From the IMG/VR virus record IMGVR_UViG_3300042517_000657, positions 1 through 22,515 of that record: a stretch of DNA of 22,515 nucleotides, one strand, 5' to 3'. Within the stretch, counting starts at the first letter, position 1. Each line of letters opens with the position of its first letter. The notes below the pieces were generated by a model. The model was not told the origin of the DNA. It was given only the letters and a program-made list of their open reading frames with translations, and did not search any database. The DNA comes from a virus. Below are positions 14,138 through 21,507 of the stretch, piece by piece. A program made the translations under genes and the position numbers.

Positions 14138-15186
14138 TAGGTCGAGAGCACGTCGCCGATGGCGAAGCCACCCGCCGGCGCCACGAGGGCCGCGATCGAG
14201 TTGTCGATCACGCGGCCTTCCATGCGACGGTTGTACGGGTCGTTCCAGTTCTCCACCGTCATGTCTTCGTAGGCGAAGATCTGCAGGGTGGAGAAGCTGT
14301 TCGCGCCCTCGACGCCGACCAGCCCGCCCGGACGGGACACGAAGTACGCGCCCTGGCCGAGGATGTAGGACGTGGTCGTGGAGGACGCGCCCTTCTTGCT
14401 GGTGACGATGGACGAGTCATCGACGATAACGTCGCCGAGGCCGTACAGCGTGGGCGGGATGCCCCAGCGCGAGAAGGTGTCACTCCCCTGGAGGAACTGC
14501 AGGGCCGACCCGTAGTTGCGGACGTACGACTGCACTTCATCAGTCTGCGCGATGGTCGTGGCGACCTCCGGGCTGATGACCAGGATCAGCTGGTTCGGGG
14601 CGACGGCGCCCGAGCTGGTCTGGTTGACGCGCTGCATGACCTTCTGGATGGTCTTCTGGATGTAAGCGTTCGCGGCCGTCGAGCCGTTCCAGTAACCACC
14701 GACCGACAGCGGCGAGGCCGTCGGGTTCGCGGCGTAGTTGCCCGACTGCGTCCAGCTGGCGTTGTCAGCCAGGACCGTCGCGGCCTGCTTCGTGCGGCGA
14801 GTCATCGCCAGCACGGCCTTGCTGCGGGCGTGCTGCGCGACCACGTCCCAAGCAGCCTGCTGCGCCGACTCCTGCGGGATGTAGAAGGGGAAGGTGAAGC
14901 GCTGCGTGGTGTAGGGCAGGAACTCGAACGAGTTTTGCTTGCCCGTGGGACGGTCGTTGCCGAGCGGCCACGCGAACTCGTTCACGTCCGTGATGCGGAT
15001 GTTGTCGGTCGGATCCTGGCGCAGGTAGTAGCCCGACATCTTGGTGGTCGGGACGATCTGCGCGTAGCGGGTCAGGCCGAAGGTGTTGACCGAGCGGGTG
15101 AACTCAACCTGGAGCGCACCAGTCGCAAGGTCGTTCGTGCTGGGGACGAAGGTAGAAAGACCTCCGCCAACGGGGTAGAAAGCCAT
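14137..15186 (-). CDS. Major capsid protein
   Basis: This 349-residue protein would form the icosahedral head shell. Its length, strong ribosome site, and position between scaffold/decoration genes and a head-completion gene fit a major capsid protein. Sequence features include NTFGLTRYAQIVPTTKMSGY, then WPLGNDRPTG and a Phe/Tyr/Pro-rich segment around residue 90 (YTTQRFTFPFYIP), and helical AWDVVAQHARSKAVLAMTRR, a mix of arm and spine helix like Mu-type capsid proteins with an HK97 fold. The N-terminus MAFYPVGGGLSTFVPSTND shares a ten-residue motif with the scaffold-protease. A stop TAA at 14137 forms TAATG with a mini-ORF. Family assignment is by context and composition; I cannot name a precise family. 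Confidence 0.85.
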   Translation of the reverse strand: MAFYPVGGGLSTFVPSTNDLATGALQVEFTRSVNTFGLTRYAQIVPTTKMSGYYLRQDPTDNIRITDVNEFAWPLGNDRPTGKQNSFEFLPYTTQRFTFPFYIPQESAQQAAWDVVAQHARSKAVLAMTRRTKQAATVLADNASWTQSGNYAANPTASPLSVGGYWNGSTAANAYIQKTIQKVMQRVNQTSSGAVAPNQLILVISPEVATTIAQTDEVQSYVRNYGSALQFLQGSDTFSRWGIPPTLYGLGDVIVDDSSIVTSKKGASSTTTSYILGQGAYFVSRPGGLVGVEGANSFSTLQIFAYEDMTVENWNDPYNRRMEGRVIDNSIAALVAPAGGFAIGDVLST

Positions 15187-15193
15187 GAGTCAG

Positions 15194-15202
15194 TCCTTCC
15201 TT
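15194..15202 (-). promoter_or_regulatory. Strong ribosome binding site of major capsid gene
   Basis: The transcript reads AAGGAAGGA here, two overlapping AAGGA sites, with a seven-base spacer to ATG 15186. It is the strongest ribosome site seen in the window, and fits the need for hundreds of capsid copies per virion. Confidence 0.7.
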
Positions 15203-15222
15203 TCAGGAGGGGGTTGGGGAGA

Positions 15223-15606
15223 TCAGACCACCACCGGGCCGTTGCGGAACGCCCGGATGATGTCGCCGGCGGCGCCGGCCTCGAGTGCGAGGTAGAACGA
15301 GGTCTGGCCGCTGGTGGCAATGACGGCCTTGCCGGCAGCCTCCGCGGTCAGGTAATCGCCAGCCGAGCAGCCACCCGTGCCCACCTCAATCTGGATGGTG
15401 TTGGTGGACTGCATGTTGACCGGGCCGTCCGTCACGGCATTGAACTCGCCGTTGAAGACGTTGAGGCTGCCGTCGGTCGCGCCGACGATCTTCTTGCTGG
15501 CGGCACCAGCGGCGGCGCCCTTGAACGCGCCCGACAGGGCGACGAAGCGGAACGGGTAGATGTTCGCGCTTGCGATCAGGTTGGGGATGAAGCCAAAGTC
15601 TGCCAT
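15223..15606 (-). CDS. Capsid decoration protein (DUF2190-like)
   Basis: This 127-residue protein would bind the outside of the capsid and stabilise it. Features seen are a small, Ala/Gly-rich, all-beta composition, and the pattern CSAGDYLTAEAAGKAVIATS followed by ALEAGAAGDIIRAF. That pattern (a 'data loaded, then aged' turn followed by a GD-I-x-V strand) is typical of DUF2190-type small capsid proteins, which normally sit directly beside the major capsid gene, as this one does. The ATG at 15606 has a GAGGA Shine-Dalgarno and lies 11 bases after the protease-scaffold stop. One Cys (in GTGGCSAGD) is present. The family call is made from memory of the pattern. Confidence 0.7.
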   Translation of the reverse strand: MADFGFIPNLIASANIYPFRFVALSGAFKGAAAGAASKKIVGATDGSLNVFNGEFNAVTDGPVNMQSTNTIQIEVGTGGCSAGDYLTAEAAGKAVIATSGQTSFYLALEAGAAGDIIRAFRNGPVVV

Positions 15607-15617
15607 GATTCAGTTCC

Positions 15618-16295
15618 TCACTTGCCCGTCTTGCGGGCGTTGATTGCCTTGCGGTATTCCTCCGGCTTGCCGGCGAACTGCCGCACGAGCTCGGAAACGG
15701 TGGGCGCGTCGATGTCCCCGGCGGGGACCGCGGCGCGGCTCATGTCGATGCGGACGCCCATCGGGTCGCGGGCGAACAGGTCGCGCCACGCCTCGAGCAG
15801 GTCCGCGGGGTTGCGGCTGGCCGAGAGCTCGCCCAGCAGGCGGGGGCGGTGGCTGGCCGGGATGCGGTAGCCGTCGGCCTCCATCGCGTCCAGCTCGCGG
15901 CTGAACTTCTCGCGGGCCATCTCGGCCTTCATCTCGGCGAGCTGGCGGGCCATCTTGGCGTTCTCGCGCTTGAGCGCGAAGACGTCGGCGCGGCCCGGGC
16001 GTCCGGCCAGCAGGCGCTCATCGCCCGCCATGCCCATCTCCACCTCGACCTCGTCCTCATCCTCATCCGGCGCACCCGTGTGGCTGCCGATGTCGATGTG
16101 GACGGCGTCCTCGGCGAAGTCTTCCTTCTTCTCGTCCTCGGCGGCGAACTGCTGCGTCAGCATCTCGTCGGCCGCCATCTCTTCCTTGTCGCCGTCCTTG
16201 GCCTCGTCGGCGGCGAAGGCACGCTTCATGGCGTCCTTCATCTCGTCCATCGCGGCCTTCAGCGCGGCGACTTCCTTGTGCAGGTCGTCTGCCAT
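15618..16295 (-). CDS. Probable nested scaffold protein (internal start)
   Basis: An internal ATG at 16295, codon 392 of the protease gene, is preceded by AAGGA at 16303-16307 with a seven-base spacer. This is a better ribosome site than that of the full-length gene. Translation from it would give 225 residues beginning MADDLHKEVAALKAAMDEM, just where the protease-like part ends and the coiled-coil, acidic region begins. Scaffolds encoded in frame at the 3' end of the protease gene are known in Mu (I/Z) and lambda (C/Nu3). The motif VGGGLSTYVP lies just upstream of this start, so only the long form would carry it. Actual use of the start is inferred. Confidence 0.55.
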   Translation of the reverse strand: MADDLHKEVAALKAAMDEMKDAMKRAFAADEAKDGDKEEMAADEMLTQQFAAEDEKKEDFAEDAVHIDIGSHTGAPDEDEDEVEVEMGMAGDERLLAGRPGRADVFALKRENAKMARQLAEMKAEMAREKFSRELDAMEADGYRIPASHRPRLLGELSASRNPADLLEAWRDLFARDPMGVRIDMSRAAVPAGDIDAPTVSELVRQFAGKPEEYRKAINARKTGK

Positions 16296-17468
16296 GTGCG
16301 TGTCCTTGTCCGTGGGAACGTAAGTAGAAAGCCCGCCGCCGACCGTTCCCATGTCGAAGCGGAGCGAACGTGCGAACCGGACGGCCTGGCCTGCCCGGGT
16401 GAAGTGCGTGTCCGGGAGCGGCCTGCGCGGGGTCTCACGACCCAGCAGGGCAACCTCGGACAGGTGATTCTGTTCCGGCCAGATCTCTGCGCTCCGGCGC
16501 GGGAAGGCGTTGGTCGCCAGCAGCTTCTCGAAGACGCTGCGCTCGACCTCGCAGTCGCCGACGATGTAGCCGACGCCGTCACGCTCCTCGTACCGGAGCT
16601 TCGTAAATCGGCCAACGGAGCTCTTCGGCTCCTGGCCGTCGCGCTCGTGCATGACCACGAGACGGGGCATAGACCCCTTGGCCATGTACTTGAGCGTGCC
16701 TTCCACGATGCTACGGACGCGCTCATTGTCGAACTGCGACAGCTCCTCGTCGCTGTCGCCATCAATGCGCGGGTCGTAGGCGCAGAAGACCTCGAGGTCG
16801 TGAATGGTGACTGCGCCGTCGCCGGGGGTCACCTGATGGGATGGCGTGCGTGCGTTGTCCATCTTGCTGTGCTGCGATTCGTTCGCCCAGCGCCGAACGC
16901 TTGCCGGCACGACGTGGTGCCGCAGGCTGCCGTCCTGATTGCCCAGCGCCAGCACGGACTTGGTCTTGGCGCGGTCTCCGGACTTGACGGCGTCCAGCAG
17001 GCTGGTGAACCACCGCTGGTCTTCCTTCTCGCCCTTGTTCATGCGCCGCGTAATCGTGGCAGTCTCGTAGCCCTTGGTCGGCTTGATCAGCTTCGCCATG
17101 TTGTTCCACTTGGCGATGTTGCGCTCGAGCTCGGCCACGTCCGGCATGGAGTTGCGGACCTTGCCGTCATCACCGTCCATTTCCTTGACCTTGCGGCCCG
17201 CCCAATCGCGGCCGGCATCGCCGCCCCACAGCAGCCAGGCGATGTATCCGGCGTCGTCCTCGCCGCCAGCCTCGTTGCCAGCATGGCGGGCGAAGAAGGA
17301 GTCCATGCGGCGCACGGTCTCCGGGGACAGGTTCTTCCTGTTCTGCAGATCCCGAGCGCGGGCAACGCCGACCTCCGTGCCGCCCCGCTTGTGCTTCTCA
17401 CGAAGCGCGAGGCCGCGGGCGGCGTTCTCCGCCATCTCCTGCGTGGGCTTGAGGTCGATACCGTCCAT
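15618..17468 (-). CDS. Prohead protease-scaffold fusion protein
   Basis: This 616-residue protein has four visible parts. Residues 1-95 form a helical domain (GGTEVGVARARDL, DDAGYIAWLLWGGDAG) of a type I recall at the front of other phage proteins. Residues about 220-355 are protease-like: H274 in VVMHERDG and S326 in FPRRSAEIWP are candidate catalytic residues of a prohead serine protease. Residues 376-385 read VGGGLSTYVP, nearly identical to the start of the capsid protein. Residues 392-616 are acidic and coiled-coil-like (about 395-530), as in scaffolds, ending EEYRKAINARKTGK. The order resembles Mu gpI/gpZ and lambda C/Nu3, where the scaffold is nested within the protease gene. An in-frame stop just upstream fixes the start region; the Shine-Dalgarno is weak. 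The protease family assignment is inference. Confidence 0.8.
   Translation of the reverse strand: MDGIDLKPTQEMAENAARGLALREKHKRGGTEVGVARARDLQNRKNLSPETVRRMDSFFARHAGNEAGGEDDAGYIAWLLWGGDAGRDWAGRKVKEMDGDDGKVRNSMPDVAELERNIAKWNNMAKLIKPTKGYETATITRRMNKGEKEDQRWFTSLLDAVKSGDRAKTKSVLALGNQDGSLRHHVVPASVRRWANESQHSKMDNARTPSHQVTPGDGAVTIHDLEVFCAYDPRIDGDSDEELSQFDNERVRSIVEGTLKYMAKGSMPRLVVMHERDGQEPKSSVGRFTKLRYEERDGVGYIVGDCEVERSVFEKLLATNAFPRRSAEIWPEQNHLSEVALLGRETPRRPLPDTHFTRAGQAVRFARSLRFDMGTVGGGLSTYVPTDKDTHMADDLHKEVAALKAAMDEMKDAMKRAFAADEAKDGDKEEMAADEMLTQQFAAEDEKKEDFAEDAVHIDIGSHTGAPDEDEDEVEVEMGMAGDERLLAGRPGRADVFALKRENAKMARQLAEMKAEMAREKFSRELDAMEADGYRIPASHRPRLLGELSASRNPADLLEAWRDLFARDPMGVRIDMSRAAVPAGDIDAPTVSELVRQFAGKPEEYRKAINARKTGK
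16303..16307 (-). promoter_or_regulatory. Internal Shine-Dalgarno for nested scaffold start
   Basis: The transcript reads AAGGA here, seven bases before the internal ATG at 16295, inside the protease-scaffold gene. It lies exactly at the protease/scaffold boundary, which makes a chance match less likely. Confidence 0.5.
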
Positions 17469-17530
17469 GTGAATCTCAAGTTACGGGCGGGCCTGCTGTA
17501 TCCGTGAAATGCCGCAGTAGAAGGGACCAT

Positions 17531-18607
17531 TCAGCCCGCGATGAAGCCGGGGTCGGGGAACTCCCCCGAGTCGATCAGGCGCTGCCGCGCCCCGTTGTGC
17601 TGGCGGATGGCGTCCACGTTCGGGTTGCCGTCCTTGTCCGCCCAGCCCCGCGAGACGGCGGTGGCGATTGGCACCGGGGTCCAGCTGCAGCGGCATTGGA
17701 AGCCCGCCGGCGTGGGAATGCCCATTGCGTCGATCATCTCGGTGGTGGCGACGTAGCCGTCCATCGCCTTGTGGCTCGGCCGGGTGCGCTTGTCCTTCGT
17801 GGCGCGGTACTGCACCAGTGGGACGAACCGCTTGGCGGTCGGGTCGCGGCAGATGTCTAGGCGCCCCTGGCTGCTGGCCCGGTTCAGGTTGGTCCGGTAG
17901 ACGTTCTCAAGCCGGGCGTCGGTCAGGTCCTCGCCGACCTCGAGCAGCTCCTTGGCTTGATCGACGAAGTCCGCGAGGCCCATCTGCTTCAGTCGCTTCG
18001 TGGCCTTGTCGCGGGTCTCCTGCCCGCGCACGACTTTTCCCAAGAGGCCCCGCAGCTCTGCCGTCGTTTCCCGGGATAGCCCGGTCACGAAGAACCCGGT
18101 CTGCGCGGCCTTCTGCACCCCGGGGGTGCGGCGGATCTCCACCTGCTCGGGCAACTGCCCGGGGAAGACCAGCGCCCGGAACTGGGGGCTGACATCGGCC
18201 ATCTTCTGCACGGCGGTCGCCTGCTCGTCGGCCCGCAGCTCGCGGGCGGCGTCGAACGCCTTGCGGATCAGGTCATCCCAGCGAGCGCGGGTCAGGGGGA
18301 CGGTCTCCATCCAACGAGCAACCATCTCGCGGGCAGGCCCCGGCTCAAACTCCAGCAGCATGCCGTCGGGCTGGGCGAACTGGACGGCCTTCGCGCCCGG
18401 TACGGGCACGCCGGCGCTCTTCAGGCTGGCGGCGGCACCCGCTGCCCACGAGGACAGGAGCAGGGCGGCGGTGTCCTGCTCCCATGCGTCCCAGGCCGCC
18501 GTCGCGTCCTCTCCAGCGATCTGGGCGGCGATGGCGGCCCGATAGGCGTCCGCCCCGTCCTGCAGGGTCTCGGCGTACAGGCTGGGGATGTCGGCCTGCT
18601 TTGCCAT
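17531..18607 (-). CDS. Mu gp30 / F-type phage head morphogenesis protein
   Basis: This 358-residue protein would be a minor head component acting with the portal during capsid assembly. The C-terminal third carries the Mu F-type signature: NVYRTNLNRASSQGRLD (236-251 region), QYRATKDKRTRPSHKAMDG (266-284) and the Cys pair FQCRCSWTP (303-311), typical of the family's core. The first 200 residues are mostly helical. A start at 18616 is possible, but ATG 18607 sits in a TAATG junction with the portal stop, like several other junctions here, and was preferred. A 62-base gap follows before the protease gene, one of the two longest non-coding stretches in the window. A short overlapping frame beginning in this gap was rejected. 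Confidence 0.9.
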   Translation of the reverse strand: MAKQADIPSLYAETLQDGADAYRAAIAAQIAGEDATAAWDAWEQDTAALLLSSWAAGAAASLKSAGVPVPGAKAVQFAQPDGMLLEFEPGPAREMVARWMETVPLTRARWDDLIRKAFDAARELRADEQATAVQKMADVSPQFRALVFPGQLPEQVEIRRTPGVQKAAQTGFFVTGLSRETTAELRGLLGKVVRGQETRDKATKRLKQMGLADFVDQAKELLEVGEDLTDARLENVYRTNLNRASSQGRLDICRDPTAKRFVPLVQYRATKDKRTRPSHKAMDGYVATTEMIDAMGIPTPAGFQCRCSWTPVPIATAVSRGWADKDGNPNVDAIRQHNGARQRLIDSGEFPDPGFIAG

Positions 18608-20118
18608 TACCACCACGAGCGGCGGCTAAAGGTCCGGGGAGCGCCCTCGGCGGGCGGGGCGCCTTCGAGGGGCATGGGGAGGGAGAAGCCGCCGAGGCCC
18701 GCCACGCCGGCGGTGTCGGGCTGCGCTCCCAGCACGGCGTCGCCCTCGGCGGGCTGCGACAGGCCGAGCAGGTCGCGCACCTCGCGCTCGCTGACGGTGC
18801 CGCCCATCGCCACGAACTTCTCGATGGCCTCAAGGCGCTCCTTGGGGTCCGGGCGCTCGGGCGCGAAGACGAAGCGGATGCGCTGGGCAAGGTCCTCGTC
18901 GGCGCCCAGCATCCGGGCGACCACGCGCACAAAGTCCTGGGTCAGGCTGTCGGCGAGGGCGTCGGCGTGGTAGCGGATGATCCGGGACAGGGTGTCGGCG
19001 TGCAGGTTTGCCACGCCCGAGCCGAGGCCCGTGGACCCCGCCTCGCTGGACAGCGACTGCCCGAGGATGGCCTCCTTGAGCTTGGCGCTGAACCAGTCGA
19101 TCAGCTCCATGAACACCTGCGCCCGGCCAGCGTTCGGCTCCTTGATGTCGATGTCGTAGATGCGCTCGGTCCCCGACTGCGGCAGCAGCACGCTGTTGTC
19201 GTTGGTCAGGTTGGCGAGGACGTTCTCCATCATGTTCCGGCCAGCGTCCTGGCCGAGGGGGTAGTACCCCACGCGAATGCCCATCGCGTACCGCTCGGCG
19301 TAGGTGATGGCGTCCTGCAGGACCTCCTGCTTCGCCAGCCACATGAACCAGCAGACATCGCGGGCGCCGACGCCACGGTAGATGGCCTCGGTGCTGTTCG
19401 GGTCGTTGAAGTCAGGCGCGGCCACGAACACCCGGTGCAGGACCACGGCGCGGCGCTCCTGCTCGGTGAAAATGTGGACCCGGGAGTCGAAGCCGATGTT
19501 GGCGGAGCTTGGGCCGTTGTTGGCGTACTCCGCACCCACGCGCATCGACAGGTTGCCCCATTGGTCATAGGCCAGCGTGTCGGGGTGGAACGGGTACCAC
19601 TCCTTGATGGCCACGCCCAAACGCGGGTCGGTGCGATAGACCAGGTTCGCCGCCGAGTTGCCGTACCAAACCGCCTCGTGCATGGAGCGGACGAAGTCCG
19701 ACCGCCGGGGCATGGTCTCGTAGATCTTCTGGATGCGCTCGGCCAGCTTGTTGGCTTCCTCGTCGGTCTCGTCATCGGCCACGACCGCGAACTCGAGGGA
19801 AGCCAGCGTCACCTGCAGGGACCGAAGGACGCCTTCGATGTCGGCGTCCGCCCGCATCATCATCTGATACTGCGGGTTCAGCCGATAGGCCATGCTGCTC
19901 GAGCGCAGCATCTTGTCGGCCGTCGTGAAGAACGACCGCTGCAGCTCGACGGGCGTTCCCAGCGGAACGTTGATGCCACGGTCCAGCGGGGGCGGCAGCG
20001 GCTTCTTTGGGCGGTCCTTCGGGGGGATGCCGTTCTGCAGGCTGTTCGGGCTGACGGGCGCCGGCACAGCGTTGGGGCTGAAGGGCTGCTGGTTGGTGAC
20101 CTTCTGTCGCTTTGCCAT
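18607..20118 (-). CDS. Mu gp29-like (DUF935-type) portal protein
   Basis: This 503-residue protein would form the dodecameric ring at the capsid vertex through which DNA is packaged and ejected. The strongest signature is the block at residues 352-397, containing LGQSLSSEAGSTGLGSG and NLHADTLSRIIRYHADALAD, which I associate with the Mu gp29/DUF935 portal family. The adapter-like N-terminal half includes YQMMMRADADIEGVLRSL (84-101), and the length is usual for this family. A Pro/Lys-rich segment (about 18-60) precedes the folded part. An AAGG site lies upstream of ATG 20118. The stop overlaps the next start as TAATG, coupling portal and head-morphogenesis synthesis, as expected of adjacent Mu gp29 and gp30 homologues. 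Identification rests on recognised motifs and gene order, without a database search. Confidence 0.9.
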   Translation of the reverse strand: MAKRQKVTNQQPFSPNAVPAPVSPNSLQNGIPPKDRPKKPLPPPLDRGINVPLGTPVELQRSFFTTADKMLRSSSMAYRLNPQYQMMMRADADIEGVLRSLQVTLASLEFAVVADDETDEEANKLAERIQKIYETMPRRSDFVRSMHEAVWYGNSAANLVYRTDPRLGVAIKEWYPFHPDTLAYDQWGNLSMRVGAEYANNGPSSANIGFDSRVHIFTEQERRAVVLHRVFVAAPDFNDPNSTEAIYRGVGARDVCWFMWLAKQEVLQDAITYAERYAMGIRVGYYPLGQDAGRNMMENVLANLTNDNSVLLPQSGTERIYDIDIKEPNAGRAQVFMELIDWFSAKLKEAILGQSLSSEAGSTGLGSGVANLHADTLSRIIRYHADALADSLTQDFVRVVARMLGADEDLAQRIRFVFAPERPDPKERLEAIEKFVAMGGTVSEREVRDLLGLSQPAEGDAVLGAQPDTAGVAGLGGFSLPMPLEGAPPAEGAPRTFSRRSWW

Positions 20119-20127
20119 GTCGTGCCT

Positions 20128-20568
20128 TTACGGAGGCGGAACCACGCTTGTGTACAGATTGAACTGGTCCACGACGCTGTTGCCGTCTGTCACGTTTCTG
20201 ACGCGCACGTTTGTGCTCGCCGGGGCAATTACCTCTTCCCCCACGAACCACACGTAGCAATTGGGAGGCACGGTAAATCGCGTGACTGTTGATTGGATGG
20301 TGGTAACAACTGCGCCATCGTTTGAGGTGTTGCCATTCACATACACATTGACCAGCATGGACGTGCCGGATCTTGTGGCAGACATCACGATTGGCACGTT
20401 GATGCTAGTGACCTGGATCTTCTGCGTGACAGCCTGCGGTGTCTCAGATGATACATCTGGCCAATTGATCGGCACGGGGCCAACGTCAAGCGACCGACCG
20501 CCCGTCAGGATCGACGGGGTGCCGCGCCGCAGCGCCGGACGGAGCAATCGTCCAAGCCACGACCGCAT
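20128..20568 (-). CDS. Unrecognised beta-rich protein upstream of portal
   Basis: This 146-residue protein has a basic N-terminus (MRSWLGRLLRPALRRG) followed by a beta-rich body with many Val, Thr, Asn and Pro residues and a Pro-rich end (TSVVPPP). A longer reading frame could start at 20640, but the ATG at 20568 was chosen because it overlaps the previous stop as TGATG and the alternative would overlap that gene by about 70 bases. The ending and composition suggest a small virion surface or fibre-like domain. The basic N-terminus is too polar to be a signal peptide. I do not recognise the family. The body has somewhat lower GC than the portal gene that follows 9 bases later. Confidence 0.65.
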   Translation of the reverse strand: MRSWLGRLLRPALRRGTPSILTGGRSLDVGPVPINWPDVSSETPQAVTQKIQVTSINVPIVMSATRSGTSMLVNVYVNGNTSNDGAVVTTIQSTVTRFTVPPNCYVWFVGEEVIAPASTNVRVRNVTDGNSVVDQFNLYTSVVPPP

Positions 20569-21098
20569 CAGATGGTCGTCCAAAGCACGCCCATCGTCGG
20601 GCTGCCGCTTGACTTGAATTGCACCTGGACGATCTGGCACCCAACCACATCGAGCAGCACGCTGGCTGGTTCGACATTCGCCGCCGCTGCCGTCCCCGGG
20701 CTATAGAGGTTCGCCGTCGGGGTGCCAGCGACCTGGACGATCCCCGCGTAGGGCCGAGCGTCGTTGGAGGCGTCTAGCGTCCACGTCGGCACCGTGCCCT
20801 CGCTGAAGGTCAGCGTGAAGTCGCCCAGCACGCTGGGGATGTAGTCCAGGCCAAGCGCGCCCTGGTACAGGTTGTAGCCGACCACGCGCATGCCGACGCT
20901 CGTGCCGCCCGTCGCGCTAGCGTAGGGCGTCAGGCGCAGCAGGCTAGGGTTGTTCCCGCCGACCGACGGGACCGTGCTCCACAGGACGCCGACGCTCGGG
21001 GCGGTGGCCGGGTCCAGCGCGGTGTAGGACGCGCCGACGCTGGCGACCGACATCTTGGCGTAGGGGCTTTGCGGGGTGATGATGTTTGCCTGGGGCAT
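20568..21098 (-). CDS. Unrecognised beta-rich virion-associated protein
   Basis: This 176-residue protein is rich in Gly, Ser, Thr, Ala and Val and has almost no charged helical stretches, as expected of an all-beta structural protein. It has one Cys (in LLDVVGCQIVQVQF) and no signal peptide or membrane segment. The ATG at 21098 has a clear AAGGA Shine-Dalgarno seven bases upstream. The stop TGA shares a base with the ATG of the next gene (TGATG), so the two are probably translationally coupled. I do not recognise the family. A head or capsid accessory role would fit its position before the portal gene, but that is inference. Confidence 0.7.
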   Translation of the reverse strand: MPQANIITPQSPYAKMSVASVGASYTALDPATAPSVGVLWSTVPSVGGNNPSLLRLTPYASATGGTSVGMRVVGYNLYQGALGLDYIPSVLGDFTLTFSEGTVPTWTLDASNDARPYAGIVQVAGTPTANLYSPGTAAAANVEPASVLLDVVGCQIVQVQFKSSGSPTMGVLWTTI

Positions 21099-21108
21099 GG
21101 TGGTGTCC

Positions 21109-21504
21109 TTACTTGGCGAGGACCTCGTCGGCGCGAGCCTGCGTCAGCAGGCCCTCCGAGACGAGGTAGTCCATGCCGGCGATGGTCATGGGGTGGTTGG
21201 CTTCGACCTGGCTGGCGGCCGTGCAGAGCTGCATGAAGTCGGCCACGGTTGAATCCGTAGCGGCAGCGACACGGAACGCCTCGCGCTCGGCCTCGGTGAA
21301 CCGGAGCAGGAACTGGAACGCAGTCCACTTCTGCGCGGGCTGCGGGCGCGGCTTCAGAAAGAACCGGGGCGACTTCGACGCATCGAAGCCCATGCCCTGA
21401 ATCACGCGCTCGCCGTTCGCAAGCAGGATGTACCCCGGCTTGCTGGACCAATCGCCTTCCCGAACGCCGATGACTGTGCCGTTGTTGATGTATGCGCTTT
21501 CCAT
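21109..21504 (-). CDS. Small phage accessory protein, possibly fibre-associated
   Basis: This 131-residue protein has no signal peptide or membrane segment. The C-terminal 70 residues are helical: a segment beginning FTEAEREAFRVAAATDS is followed by DYLVSEGLLTQARADEVL. This arrangement recalls a helical domain found in many small proteins encoded beside phage fibre genes, some thought to be assembly chaperones. The N-terminal half (KPGYILLANGERVIQG) is beta-like. The ATG at 21504 has a GAGG Shine-Dalgarno just upstream and follows the previous stop by 3 bases. Its position directly after a fibre-like gene supports an accessory role for that protein. The function is inferred from context and the family resemblance is from memory, so confidence in the role is low. 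The gene itself is well supported. Confidence 0.7.
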   Translation of the reverse strand: MESAYINNGTVIGVREGDWSSKPGYILLANGERVIQGMGFDASKSPRFFLKPRPQPAQKWTAFQFLLRFTEAEREAFRVAAATDSTVADFMQLCTAASQVEANHPMTIAGMDYLVSEGLLTQARADEVLAK

Positions 21505-21507
21505 GTG

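Noticed and set aside
15849-17507. 552-codon plus-strand frame opposite the protease-scaffold gene
   Set aside because: Mirror image of a real minus-strand gene; composition is that of a shadow frame and gene order on the minus strand is continuous.
17087-17530. Overlapping minus-strand frame starting right after the gp30 stop (TGAATG)
   Set aside because: The junction looks tempting, but the frame overlaps the protease-scaffold gene for nearly all its length and has shadow composition (Ser/Arg/Pro-rich).
18484-20292. 602-codon open frame on the plus strand opposite the portal gene
   Set aside because: It is antisense to a well-supported portal gene in GC-rich DNA, its translation looks like low-complexity Arg/Val/His-rich shadow sequence, and no ribosome site or domain supports it.
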